Source of the DNA: Fodinibacter luteus
Lineage (GTDB): Bacteria > Actinomycetota > Actinomycetes > Actinomycetales > Dermatophilaceae
Direction of reading: 5' to 3'
NCBI RefSeq assembly: GCF_039541575.1
Contig: NZ_BAABGM010000013.1
Location: 186,001-250,000, forward strand
DNA length: 64,000 nt
Position numbers and translations under genes: made by a program. The notes below the pieces were generated by a model. It did not search any database and was not told the origin of the DNA. It was given only the letters and a program-made list of their open reading frames with translations. Positions 52,992 to 61,540 of this stretch are shown piece after piece (position 1 is the first letter of the stretch; the number at the start of each line of letters is the position of its first letter).

Positions 52992-53009
52992 AGTCCAGGT
53001 AGTCGCGCA
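52990..53009. repeat. Right copy of the 20-bp sigA-tail repeat (att-like)
   Basis: Identical to 40450-40469. It forms the last six codons and stop of sigA, so integration here would leave the gene intact. Confidence 0.75.
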
Positions 53010-54789
53010 ACGCCTGGCTCCGGCTCGGGTGGCGCAGCTTGCTCATCGTCTTCGACTCGATCTGGCGGATCCGCTCGCGGGTCACGCCGTAGACCTTGCC
53101 GATCTCATCGAGGGTCTTCGGCTGGCCGTCGGTGAGCCCGAAACGCATCGAGACGACGCCGGCCTCGCGCTCGGACAGGGTGTCGAGCACCGAGTGCAGC
53201 TGCTCCTGCAGGAGCGTGAAGCTGACCGCGTCGGCGGGCACGACGGCCTCGGAGTCCTCGATGAGGTCGCCGAACTCGCTGTCGCCGTCCTCGCCGAGCG
53301 GGGTGTGCAGCGAGATGGGCTCGCGACCGTACTTCTGGACCTCGACGACCTTCTCGGGGGTCATGTCGAGCTCCTTGGCGAGCTCCTCCGGGGTGGGCTC
53401 GCGCCCGAGGTCCTGCAGCATCTGGCGCTGGACGCGGGCGAGCTTGTTGATGACCTCGACCATGTGCACCGGGATGCGGATCGTGCGCGCCTGGTCGGCC
53501 ATGGCCCGGGTGATCGCCTGGCGGATCCACCACGTCGCGTACGTCGAGAACTTGTAGCCCTTGGTGTAGTCGAACTTCTCGACGGCCCTGATGAGGCCGA
53601 GGTTGCCCTCCTGGATGAGGTCGAGGAAGAGCATGCCGCGACCAGTGTAGCGCTTGGCGAGCGAGACGACGAGGCGCAGGTTGGCTTCGAGCAGGTGGTT
53701 CTTCGCCTTCTTGCCGTCCTGGGCGATCCACCACAGCTCGCGTTTGAGCTTCATCTCGATCTTCTCGCCGGAGTTCAGCTTCTCCTCGGCGAACAGGCCG
53801 GCCTCGATGCGCTTGGCGAGCTCGACCTCCTGCTCGGCGTTGAGGAGGGCCACCTTGCCGATCTGCTTGAGGTAGTCCTTGACCGGGTCGGCGGTGGCGC
53901 CGGCCGTGACGACCTGCTGGACCGGGGCGTCGTCCTCGTCGTCGTCGCGCAGCACGAAGCCGCCCGACTCGCTCTCACCCTCCGTGGTCGCGACCGCGCC
54001 CTCGGCGCCCTCGAGCTCCTCGTCGTCCTCGACGACGACGTCCTCGAGGTCCTCGACGGGGGCCGGAGCCGCGGCGGCGGCCTTGGCCGCGGCCCGGCGG
54101 CTCGCCGACGTGCGGGGCGCCGGGGTCTCGGCACCGTCGACTGACGCCGCGACGGAGGCGGCCTGTCGGGTCGTCGCGGCCTTGGCGGTGCGGGTCGAGC
54201 CGGTGGCCGGCGCGTCGTCGGCGACCGCGGTGGATGCCGTCCGCGTCGCCCTCGTCCCCGCGGCCTTCGCCCTGGGTGCGGCCTTCGCCGTCGCCTTCGT
54301 CGCCGGGGAGGCCGTCTTCGCGGTGGACTTCGTCGCCCCCGCCTCGGACGTCGTCGCGGGGGCCGTCTTGGCCGCGGACTTCGTCGTCGAGGCCGTCGTC
54401 CTGGCCGCGGGCTTCGCGGCCGTGCTCTTGGAGGCAGCCTTCGCGGGCGCGGCGGTGGCCTTCGTCGCCGTCGCCTTCGCGGGCTTGGACGTCGTGGCAC
54501 TGGCGGCCCGGCTCGTCGCCGACGCCTTCTTCGTCGTGCGTGTCGTGGCGGCGGCGACGCGGGTCGGGCCGGCCTCCATGGCGACGTGGATGCCCTGCTC
54601 GCCGAGGGCACGCAGGACGACGCGGCCCCGCTTGGGCCTCACGTCGGCCGCGCGCATGGCCTCCGCGACCTGCTCCCCCGTCACCGACCCGTTCGCCGTC
54701 CCGGTGCGGACGAGGGACTGCAGGGCTTGGTGGGAGAACTCAGGGGGAAGCGCGCTCGGCTCCGAGGAACTGGTGGACACAGGCGACAC
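52990..54789 (-). CDS. sigA: Principal RNA polymerase sigma factor (SigA/HrdB)
   Basis: 599 residues from the GTG at 54789, preceded by GAAAGG. About residues 75-230 form an Ala/Lys/Thr-rich tail (SKPAKATATKATAAPAKAAS) and residues 240-290 an acidic stretch. The core follows: region 1.2 DPVKDYLKQIGKVALLNAEQE, region 2 NLRLVVSLAKRYTGRGM and GYKFSTYATWWIRQAI, region 3 MVEVINKLARVQRQM, and region 4 TLDEIGKVYGVTRERIRQIE, ending SRSQALRDYLD. It directs housekeeping transcription. A perfect TATAAT lies upstream, and the 3' end carries the island boundary repeat. Confidence 0.97.
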   Translation of the reverse strand: MSPVSTSSSEPSALPPEFSHQALQSLVRTGTANGSVTGEQVAEAMRAADVRPKRGRVVLRALGEQGIHVAMEAGPTRVAAATTRTTKKASATSRAASATTSKPAKATATKATAAPAKAASKSTAAKPAARTTASTTKSAAKTAPATTSEAGATKSTAKTASPATKATAKAAPRAKAAGTRATRTASTAVADDAPATGSTRTAKAATTRQAASVAASVDGAETPAPRTSASRRAAAKAAAAAPAPVEDLEDVVVEDDEELEGAEGAVATTEGESESGGFVLRDDDEDDAPVQQVVTAGATADPVKDYLKQIGKVALLNAEQEVELAKRIEAGLFAEEKLNSGEKIEMKLKRELWWIAQDGKKAKNHLLEANLRLVVSLAKRYTGRGMLFLDLIQEGNLGLIRAVEKFDYTKGYKFSTYATWWIRQAITRAMADQARTIRIPVHMVEVINKLARVQRQMLQDLGREPTPEELAKELDMTPEKVVEVQKYGREPISLHTPLGEDGDSEFGDLIEDSEAVVPADAVSFTLLQEQLHSVLDTLSEREAGVVSMRFGLTDGQPKTLDEIGKVYGVTRERIRQIESKTMSKLRHPSRSQALRDYLD

Positions 54790-54927
54790 CGACTACCTTT
54801 CGTCGCGGATGGCCGGGCTCCGGTGCGCGCGAGGCAGGCTCCGGGTGCGGCGGGGAGGGTCCTGGGCGACACCGTGTCGTCCGGCCGGTCGTGCTGGGGC
54901 CGGTGTCGCGACCAGGTGCGCTCAGCC

Positions 54928-54933
54928 ATTATA
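54928..54933 (-). promoter_or_regulatory. -10 element of the sigA promoter
   Basis: TATAAT on the minus strand within GTTTTATAATGG, an isolated A/T patch in very G/C-rich DNA, 139 nt before the sigA start. No good TTGACA-type -35 is seen 16-18 bp upstream (TGCCGG). Confidence 0.6.
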
Positions 54934-54982
54934 AAACGGCGGGCCGGAATCCGGCACATCACCCGGACGGGTGGGTCGTCGC

Positions 54983-55378
54983 TCAGCCCTTGACGGCCAG
55001 GACCGCGCAGGGCGCGTCGAGCAGGATGCGCTGGGCGTTGGACCCGAGGATGAGCTTGCCGACCGGGGTTCTGCGGCGCAGGCCGATGACGATGAGGTCG
55101 GCATCGGTCTCGTTGGCGACGGCGATGAGGTCCTCGGCGGGTTCGTTGCCCCGAACGAGCTGGCGGACCTCGAGCTCGAGCCCGTCCCCGGTCAGCTCGT
55201 CGGTGACCCGCTGCAGCTCGGCCTCGGCGGCCTGGCTCGACTCGTCGTCGTAGTCACGACCACCCCGGTTGGAGTTGATGACGACGAGGCGCGACCGGCG
55301 CGTCCTCGCTTCCTCCACCGCTCGGGTGAGGGCGGCCCGCCCCTCCTTGGTGGGAACGAACCCGACGACGATGGTCAC
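54983..55378 (-). CDS. Universal stress protein, single domain
   Basis: 131 residues from a GTG with AGGAGGAG upstream. One UspA domain: TIVVGFVPTKEGRAALTRAV at the start, LIVIGLRRRTPVGKLILGSNAQRILLDAPCAVLAV at the end. The G-x2-R/G-x9-G-S/N loop suggests ATP binding, although the first position differs from the usual G-S-H/R-G. It lies upstream of sigA on the same strand but is probably separate, given the sigA -10 in between. Confidence 0.88.
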   Translation of the reverse strand: MTIVVGFVPTKEGRAALTRAVEEARTRRSRLVVINSNRGGRDYDDESSQAAEAELQRVTDELTGDGLELEVRQLVRGNEPAEDLIAVANETDADLIVIGLRRRTPVGKLILGSNAQRILLDAPCAVLAVKG

Positions 55379-55438
55379 GATCTCCTCCTGGGGCGACTGA
55401 CGGTGTCTCCGAGGGCGACGTTACCGCAGACGCACCAC

Positions 55439-56569
55439 TCAGCCCGCGCGCAGGGCGTCCGTGATCACCGTGCCGACCTGACCGGTCTCGACGAGGAAGC
55501 CGTCGTGACCGTGGCGCGACTCGATGACGGACAGCCTCGTGCCCTCGCGGGCCGCGGCGATCTCGCGGGACAGGCGCAGCGGGTAGAGCCGGTCGGTCGT
55601 CACACCGGCCACGTGGAGCTCGCCACGGTAGGACGCCAGCGCACCGGCGACGCCGCCTCGTCCGCGGCCGATGTCGTGGCTGTTCATGGCCTCGGTGAGG
55701 ACCACGTAGCTGTTCGGGTCGAAGCGCCGCGACAGCTTGGTCGCATGGTGGTCGAGGTAGCTCTCGACGTCGTAGCGACCGCCGCCCCCGAGCGGGTCCT
55801 CGCCGTCGCGCGGCTCGCGTCCGAAACGCGAGGCGAGCTCGGCCTCGTGGCGGTACGTCGTGTGGGCGATGCGTCGCGCGATCCCCATTCCCGTGACGGG
55901 CCACTCCGGCGAGCCGTAGTAGTCGCCCGCCCGGTAGGCCGGGTCGGTGCGGATCGCCAGGAGCTGCGGCAGGCACCACGCGACCTGGTCGGCGGTCGCA
56001 TAGGCCGTCGACGCGAGGACGAGGGTGCGTTCGACACGGTGCGGATGACCGGTGGCCCACTCGAGGGCGCGCATGCCACCCATCGAGCCGCCGAGGACTC
56101 CGTGCCACCGCTCGATGCCGAGCGCGTCGGTGAGGGCCACCTCGGCCGCGACCTGGTCACGGATCGTGATGAAGGGGAACCGGCCACCCCACGGCCGACC
56201 GGAGGGGTCGAGGGATGCCGGGCCGGTCGTGCCCTGGCAGCCGCCGAGCACGTTGCTGGCCACGACGAACAGGTGGTCCGTGTCGAGGGGGGCGCCCGGC
56301 CCGATGAGCCCCGGCCACCAGCCGGGCGAGGCGTGGCCCGGACCCGCCTCACCGACGACGTGGCTGTCACCGGTGAGCGCGTGCTCGACGAGGACCGCGT
56401 TGTCGCGGGACGGCGACAGGGTGCCCCACGTCTCGTAGGCGACGACGACGTCGGGGAGGACCCCGCCGCGCTCGAGGTGCAGGTCGCCGATCGCCGCGAA
56501 CCGTCGGTCACCCTCAGGGTCCCCGGGGCGCCAGACCGCCGCGGTGGACCGCGTGGGGGTGGCCGTCAT
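55439..56569 (-). CDS. metX: Homoserine O-acetyltransferase
   Basis: 376 residues from the ATG at 56569. An alpha/beta hydrolase-fold acyltransferase with nucleophile Ser in LGGSMGGMRALEW (near residue 161), Asp in TTDRLYPLR (near 326) and His in SRHGHDGFL (near 355); NVLGGCQGTTGP is the typical oxyanion-region motif. It acetylates homoserine with acetyl-CoA for direct sulfhydrylation to homocysteine. metY is not adjacent within the window. A SAM-IV riboswitch lies in its leader, so high SAM should turn it off. Confidence 0.95.
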   Translation of the reverse strand: MTATPTRSTAAVWRPGDPEGDRRFAAIGDLHLERGGVLPDVVVAYETWGTLSPSRDNAVLVEHALTGDSHVVGEAGPGHASPGWWPGLIGPGAPLDTDHLFVVASNVLGGCQGTTGPASLDPSGRPWGGRFPFITIRDQVAAEVALTDALGIERWHGVLGGSMGGMRALEWATGHPHRVERTLVLASTAYATADQVAWCLPQLLAIRTDPAYRAGDYYGSPEWPVTGMGIARRIAHTTYRHEAELASRFGREPRDGEDPLGGGGRYDVESYLDHHATKLSRRFDPNSYVVLTEAMNSHDIGRGRGGVAGALASYRGELHVAGVTTDRLYPLRLSREIAAAREGTRLSVIESRHGHDGFLVETGQVGTVITDALRAG

Positions 56570-56620
56570 GACAGGTGCTCCTCGGACATCGCGCTTGCCG
56601 CACCGGGGTGGGTGCAACCG

Positions 56621-56697
56621 GGTCATCACCCGGGGCACCCCACCGCGAGGAGGGTTGCCGCCCAGCAAACCGGGGTTTGGCACTGGGACTCATGACC
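56621..56697 (-). promoter_or_regulatory. SAM-IV riboswitch upstream of metX
   Basis: On the minus strand the leader starts GGTCATGAGTCCCAG, continues GCCAAACCCCGGTTTGCTGG, then CGGCAACCCTCC and GGTGGGGTGCCCCGGGTGA, and closes with TGACC. The first GGTCATGA pairs with the last TGATGACC to give P1, and the CCAAACCCCGG and GGTGCCCCGGG elements match the SAM-IV class known upstream of actinobacterial met genes. It ends 52 nt before the metX start; a G/C-rich stretch in between may act on translation or termination. Confidence 0.9.
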
Positions 56698-56763
56698 GGC
56701 ATCCATGGTAACCACGCGCGCGTCCCGGGCGTTCCCCGTCCCGAGGGCCGGTCAACCGCTTGC

Positions 56764-57957
56764 TCACCCCGCCCAGCCGAGCGCACCGGGTTCTCGCGGG
56801 GGTCGGGACCGGACGGGCAGGCGCACCCCGCCCTCGATGAGCTGCTCGAGCAGGACGGCCAGCCGGTAGTCGGGCCGCAGGCGCAGGGCCCGCTCGACCG
56901 CTGCCCGGGCCAGGGCCCCGTCGCCCTGCGCCCAGGCCACGTGGGCGGCCACGGTGCACACCGCGGCGGCCTCGTCCGGGCACTCGTCGGGCACCGAACG
57001 GCACACCGCGAGCAGGCGTTGGCCGAGGTCCGCGTGCATCACGGCGAGGACGGCCCGTCGCGTGGCGTCACCGTCGGTGGAGCCGGCGACCTCGGCGGCC
57101 CCCGGGGGAGCGTGGAAGCCCATCCCGCCCCACGCCGGCAGGGAGGAGCGCAGCAGCTGGACGACGTCGGCATCGAGCCGTTCGACCGGCAGGACGCCGG
57201 GGGCCAGCCAGGCGATGAGACCGTCGCGCCACGCGACGTCGTGCAGGCCGAGGGCGAGGTCGGCGACGACGACGGGGTCGGCACGTGGCCCCACCGCGTC
57301 GGTGCGGGCGCGCAACGCGCCGGGACCACTGGCCCCTGCTCGGCGCCACTCCCCCGAAGGGTCGCGAAGGACGACGCGCCACGCCGCCACCGCACGGCGG
57401 CGGCGGCGACGGGCCGACACCTCCGATCGAGCCAGAACGGCGTCGGCGACACCGGCACACGACGGCAGGTCGGGCTCGACGACGCGGTCGACGGCCGCAC
57501 GCGACGGCAGCGGCGAGCGCCCCATCGCGACGAGCTCGGCGATCCCGGGGACGTCGGCGGGCTCGGGCAGGGGCACGCCCTCGGGCGGGCAGCACGGGTC
57601 GGAGCAGATGGCCGAGTAGCGCCGGCCGTCGCGGACGACGGCCACGTCGAGGACCTCGACGCCGGCGCGCTCGAGCTGCTCGACGAGGGCCGTGCCGAGC
57701 GGCAGGCTCGCGTCGGGGACGTCCTCGAACCCGACGACGAGAACCGAGGTCGCGCCGTCGCGGACCACCGGGCCGACGAGCGTGGCGGCGACCGCCTCGG
57801 CGTGCTCGTCGGGCGGGAGGTCGGCGCGGGCGACGAGCCCGACCCGGCGTCCCCGCATCGAGACGGCCACGACGCTGTCGTGGGGCTGGTAGCCGAGCTG
57901 GTACGGAAGGACCGCGACGACGTCGCCGGGTCCGCGGAGCGTGATGTCTGCTGTCAT
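56764..57957 (-). CDS. DUF4192 family protein
   Basis: 397 residues. It begins ITLRGPGDVVAVLPYQLGYQ and PHDSVVAVSMRGRRVGLVARAD, the standard opening of DUF4192, and ends with a TPR-like Ala-rich helical part (WAQGDGALARAAVERALRLRPDYRLAVLLEQLI). The family is restricted to actinobacteria and has no established function. No signal peptide. It precedes metX on the same strand, but the riboswitch leader between them implies a separate promoter for metX. Confidence 0.85.
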   Translation of the reverse strand: MTADITLRGPGDVVAVLPYQLGYQPHDSVVAVSMRGRRVGLVARADLPPDEHAEAVAATLVGPVVRDGATSVLVVGFEDVPDASLPLGTALVEQLERAGVEVLDVAVVRDGRRYSAICSDPCCPPEGVPLPEPADVPGIAELVAMGRSPLPSRAAVDRVVEPDLPSCAGVADAVLARSEVSARRRRRRAVAAWRVVLRDPSGEWRRAGASGPGALRARTDAVGPRADPVVVADLALGLHDVAWRDGLIAWLAPGVLPVERLDADVVQLLRSSLPAWGGMGFHAPPGAAEVAGSTDGDATRRAVLAVMHADLGQRLLAVCRSVPDECPDEAAAVCTVAAHVAWAQGDGALARAAVERALRLRPDYRLAVLLEQLIEGGVRLPVRSRPPREPGALGWAG

Positions 57958-58021
57958 GCGGACACGCTCCCGGGTACCCGGCCCCTACGGAACGACGACC
58001 CGGGAGCTGTGGATCGACGAC

Positions 58022-58055
58022 GCCGCCCCGGTCACCTGTGGACGACCGGGGCGGC
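58022..58055. terminator. Hairpin terminator after the DUF1232 gene
   Basis: GCCGCCCCGGTC (58022-58033) pairs with 58044-58055 around a 10-nt loop. It starts 27 bp past the minus-strand stop at 58082. Confidence 0.7.
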
Positions 58056-58081
58056 AGCGGCGCGGCGTGGTGCCGCGCCGG

Positions 58082-58579
58082 TCAGCCGACGACGTTCCCG
58101 CGCACCGTCTGCGCGCTCGCGGGCGACGTGCCGTTGGGCGTGGGCGTCGGTCCGTGGCCGCTCGGGGGGGTGGACGACGCACCGTTGGCCGACGACGCCC
58201 CGAAGGCCGAGGACGCGCCGGGCGGCGTGGTGGCCGGGCCGGTGGGCCGGACCCCGGCACGCTCCCACTCGAGGAACGCCTCGGTCTCCTCGACGAACCG
58301 GGTCGCGAGCCAGCCCATGACGACGGCGTCGTCGGCGAGGCCGACGAGCCCCAGGACGTCGGGGAGGAGGTCGATCGGCGAGACGATGTAGCCCGTCGCG
58401 GCCAGCATCAGCGCGAGCCGGCCCTTCGTGATGCCGGGGTACGCGCCGCTCAATGTCGCGCGCACGAGCCGGGGCATGGCCCCAGCGCGCTCACCGAGCG
58501 TCGGGCCACCCGGTCGGGCCGCGAGACGCACCGCCTTCACGACGGCGGCGACCGCCGCGAACTTCTTCACCGATGCCAT
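58082..58579 (-). CDS. DUF1232 (YkvA-like) membrane protein
   Basis: 165 residues from the ATG at 58579 with AGGAGG upstream. The DUF1232 core GRLALMLAATGYIVSPIDLLPDVLGLVGLADDAVVMGW (about residues 52-90, quoted in parts of the family pattern YxxSPIDLxPD) is followed by a Pro/Ser/Gly/Thr-rich disordered C-terminus containing an ASSAFGASSANGASS repeat. Function unknown; family members are small membrane-associated proteins. Confidence 0.82.
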   Translation of the reverse strand: MASVKKFAAVAAVVKAVRLAARPGGPTLGERAGAMPRLVRATLSGAYPGITKGRLALMLAATGYIVSPIDLLPDVLGLVGLADDAVVMGWLATRFVEETEAFLEWERAGVRPTGPATTPPGASSAFGASSANGASSTPPSGHGPTPTPNGTSPASAQTVRGNVVG

Positions 58580-58740
58580 GCGTCCTCCTGTGGCGAGAGT
58601 TGGCCGCTCGTGGGCCATTGTGCTCAACGAACGACGGGTGTCGGGCGATTCCCGTTCCACGCGCGGCCCGGACCACATTCCGCCGGCCCAGCCGGCCGGC
58701 CGGCGGCCCACCGACCACGGTTGCCCACGAGGGCAGGCCG

Positions 58741-59565
58741 TCAGGCGGTCGTGGATGCAGCGTCCGCCTCGATGGCCGTCGCGCCGGCGCGTGCCACCGG
58801 TGGGAACTGCCGCTTGGCGTTCGCGGCGAAGCGTCGGAGCATGTATGCGTCCAGCCCAGCACCGATGGCCCCGCCGATGAACGGCACGAGCCGGCCCAGG
58901 CGGGCGAAGGTGTGCGTGCCGACCTGGGCGAGCAGGCGGAAGCCGATGCCCTTCTGGACGACCATGAGCGCCGGGCCGGGCAGCCGCTGCACGGCGAGGT
59001 TGGACAGGGTCCCACCCGGGACGGCGACGTTGGCCTTGCGCAGCAGGTCGTCGGCGTCGGCGCCGACGAGGGTGAGCAGGACAGCGGTGCGGATGTGCTC
59101 GGACGAGAGGTCGTACCCGCGCACGCGGGCCACCGACGCCGTCATCCGCGTCGCGAGGAGGTAGAAGCCGAGCAGGTTGACGGGCAGGGCCACGGGCATG
59201 GTGAAGAAGCCGCCGAGGCTCGTGACGAAGCCCGCCGCCCCGCCCTTGACGACGTGGCTGCGCACGAGGGCGTCGACCGCCGCCTCGGCGTCGCCGTGGG
59301 TGCGCAGCGCCTCGTCGGCGACGTGGTCCGCGGAGTCGAACCAGCCCTTGCCGTCGAGCCCGAGGTCCAGGATGTTCTGGACGAGCCGGGTCGACTCGCG
59401 CCCGAGGACGCCTTCGTCGGCCGTGCCGTCCTGGGCCTGCTCGAGCGCTGTCTTCACGTCCTTGACCGCCGCGCTCGTGCGCCCCCCACCGATGCCGGGA
59501 AATCCCACGTCGTCCTCCTCGAGCCATGCCGGAGGGGCCCGTGCGGCCGCTCCGTCGGCCGTCAT
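58741..59565 (-). CDS. EcsC family protein
   Basis: 274 residues from the ATG at 59565. From about residue 60 it reads as an EcsC-family alpha-helical domain: VRSHVVKGGAAGFVTSLGGF and PVALPVNLLGFYLLATRMTASVARVRGYDL, then RLVPFIGGAIGAGLDAYMLRRFAANAKRQFPP at the end. EcsC proteins are membrane-associated and were named from the Bacillus ecs ABC-transporter operon; the activity is unknown and no transporter is adjacent here. Confidence 0.8.
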   Translation of the reverse strand: MTADGAAARAPPAWLEEDDVGFPGIGGGRTSAAVKDVKTALEQAQDGTADEGVLGRESTRLVQNILDLGLDGKGWFDSADHVADEALRTHGDAEAAVDALVRSHVVKGGAAGFVTSLGGFFTMPVALPVNLLGFYLLATRMTASVARVRGYDLSSEHIRTAVLLTLVGADADDLLRKANVAVPGGTLSNLAVQRLPGPALMVVQKGIGFRLLAQVGTHTFARLGRLVPFIGGAIGAGLDAYMLRRFAANAKRQFPPVARAGATAIEADAASTTA

Positions 59566-59680
59566 CCTGCCACGCCACGGGGGTGTCCTCGGCCCGCGCC
59601 GCACGCCGAGCCACGACGGCGCCCGCGGCGCAGGATGCCGGCGCGCGGCGCTGTCGCACCCCGCACCTAGGCTCGTGCGC

Positions 59681-61381
59681 ATGATCCCCGGTGAGGTCGC
59701 GGCGCTGGCCGTGGGGCCGCCCGGAGGGGCCCTACGGCACGCGGCGCTCGTGCACGACGGGGGCTGCCTCACCGCCCCCCTCGCGGAGGTCGTCGCGGCG
59801 GCACGGGCGCTCGAGGCGGAGCGCTCACCGCGGTGGGTGTGGTGGTCCGCGGATGCCGGCGCGGGCCCGCTCGTCGACGACGGCGTGGCCGTGGCCCGCG
59901 CCTGGGACGTCGCCGAGGCCCACCGCCTCCTCCACGGCGGCTGGAGCGCGACCGCCGGGCAGTGCTGGGCGGCCGCGCACGGCATCCCGGTGGAGGAGGT
60001 CCCGGACCCACCCAGTGAGGACCTCTTCGAGTTCGCGGCCGACCGCGGCTCGGCCGACCCCGACGCCCTCCTCGACGGCGCCGGACACGTGCGGGGCGAC
60101 CACGCCCGGTGGCTCGGCGACCCCGCGCACCTCGAGGCGTGGGCCCGGGCCGCGCTCGAGACCGCCCACCTCCAGCACGACACGGCATCCGCGACGTCGG
60201 TGCGCCTCGTCGGCACCGTGCACTCGGAGTCCGCCGCGGCCGTGCTGTGCCTCGAGCTGCGCCGTGACGGCCTGCCCCTCGACCGCGCCCGCACCGAGCA
60301 GCTCGTCGCGGACGCCGCCGGTCCGCGCCCGGCCACCGAGGCCGACGAGGCGGCATCCCGCCGTGCCCGCGACGCGACGGTGCTGCGGCACGTGCCGGGT
60401 CGCGAGGGCACCGACCTGCGCAACCCCGCCCAGGTGCGCGAGCTCCTCCTCGCCGTGGGCGTGGACGTCCCCAACACGCGCAAGTGGGTCCTTGAGCCCT
60501 ACCGGCGGGTGCACCCCGTCGTCGACGCGCTCCTCGCCTGGCGGCGAGACGAGCGCATCGCGACGACCTACGGCTACCGGTGGCTCGACGCGAACGTCGG
60601 CCCCGACGACCGGCTCCGCGGGCGCTGGACCGCGTGCGACGGCGCGGCCGGGCGGATGACGGCCGAGAACGGCCTGCACAACCTGCCCGCCTCCCTGCGC
60701 CCGGGCGTCGCGGCCCATCCGGGCCACGTCCTCGTGCGGGCCGACCTCGGGCAGATCGAGCCGCGGGTGCTCGCCGTCGTGTCGGGCGACGCCGCGTTCG
60801 CGTCGGCCACCCGCGCCGACGACCTCTACGCGCCGGTGGCGCAGCGCCTGGGCGTCGAGCGGCCGGTCGCGAAGGTCGCCGTGCTCGCGGCGATGTACGG
60901 CCAGCGCAGCGGTGCGGCCGGCGAGGCCCTCGCGGGCCTCGAACGGGCCTACCCGGTGGCGATGGCCCTGCTCGACCGTGCCTACGACGCCGGGCGACGG
61001 GGCGAGCCGCTGCGCACGTACGGGGGCCGTCTCGTCCCGACCGGCCGGTTCCTCGCCGGCAGCCCGGTCGGCACCGACCCCGCGCTCGACGCGGCCCGGG
61101 GGCGCTTCGCGCGCAACGCGATCATCCAGGGCGCCGCAGCCGAGCTCTTCAAGGCGTGGGCCGCGACCGTGCGGGCGACGACCCGCGACCTCGGGGCACA
61201 GGTCGTGCTGTGCCTGCACGACGAGCTCCTCGTGCACACCCCCGAGGAGCACGCGGCCGAGGTCGCGTCCGGGGTCGACCGGGCGCTGCAGGATGCCGCG
61301 CGGCGCTGGGCCGGCGGTGCACCGGTGCAGTTCGTCTCGGACACGTCGGTCATCGCCCGCTGGTCCGACGCCAAGGACTGA
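59681..61381 (+). CDS. Family A DNA polymerase (actinobacterial 3'-5' exonuclease/polymerase type)
   Basis: 566 residues from the ATG at 59681. A divergent N-terminal exonuclease-like half is followed by a polymerase I palm: motif A VRADLGQIEPRVLAVVSGD (near residue 353), motif B RPVAKVAVLAAMYGQ (near 394) and motif C LCLHDELLVHTP (near 510). It lacks the 5' nuclease of PolA and matches the roughly 560-residue class annotated as bifunctional 3'-5' exonuclease/DNA polymerase in actinobacteria. Classical exonuclease acidic motifs are not obvious, so proofreading is doubtful. TAGGCT 7 nt before the ATG suggests a leaderless mRNA. Role probably repair. Confidence 0.88.
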   Translation: MIPGEVAALAVGPPGGALRHAALVHDGGCLTAPLAEVVAAARALEAERSPRWVWWSADAGAGPLVDDGVAVARAWDVAEAHRLLHGGWSATAGQCWAAAHGIPVEEVPDPPSEDLFEFAADRGSADPDALLDGAGHVRGDHARWLGDPAHLEAWARAALETAHLQHDTASATSVRLVGTVHSESAAAVLCLELRRDGLPLDRARTEQLVADAAGPRPATEADEAASRRARDATVLRHVPGREGTDLRNPAQVRELLLAVGVDVPNTRKWVLEPYRRVHPVVDALLAWRRDERIATTYGYRWLDANVGPDDRLRGRWTACDGAAGRMTAENGLHNLPASLRPGVAAHPGHVLVRADLGQIEPRVLAVVSGDAAFASATRADDLYAPVAQRLGVERPVAKVAVLAAMYGQRSGAAGEALAGLERAYPVAMALLDRAYDAGRRGEPLRTYGGRLVPTGRFLAGSPVGTDPALDAARGRFARNAIIQGAAAELFKAWAATVRATTRDLGAQVVLCLHDELLVHTPEEHAAEVASGVDRALQDAARRWAGGAPVQFVSDTSVIARWSDAKD

Positions 61382-61394
61382 CCCCCGGAGCAGA

Positions 61395-61540
61395 CGGGCA
61401 CCGCGCCGCTCAGTGGGCTGCTGCCGCCGCTCCGTGGCTGCTGCCACCCCGCTCAGTGGGCTGCTGCCAGCCGATCGGCCGGCGGCTGCCAGCCGGTGAG
61501 CGGGCTGCTGCCGCCGCTCAGTGGGCGGCGGCGCGCAGGG
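61395..61540. repeat. Imperfect tandem repeats between polymerase and GerW-like genes
   Basis: The core GCTCAGTGGGCTGCTGCC recurs with variations (CTCCGTGGCTGCTGCC, GAGCGGGCTGCTGCC) about six times, the last copy entering the end of the minus-strand GerW-like gene. Spacing varies between about 17 and 26 bp. No strong palindrome is formed. Confidence 0.75.

Larger units (their letters stand above)
40450..53009. mobile_element. Accessory island bounded by direct repeats of the sigA 3' end
   Basis: The 20 bases at 52990-53009, which encode the last residues and stop of sigA, recur identically at 40450-40469 in the same orientation. Between them lie secreted proteins, two sigma factor pairs, paralogous membrane proteins and at least five gene remnants; codon use and base composition look less G/C-biased by eye than in the flanking housekeeping genes. 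No integrase was found, so the element would be old or decayed. The boundaries follow from the repeats; calling it mobile is inference. Confidence 0.6.
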
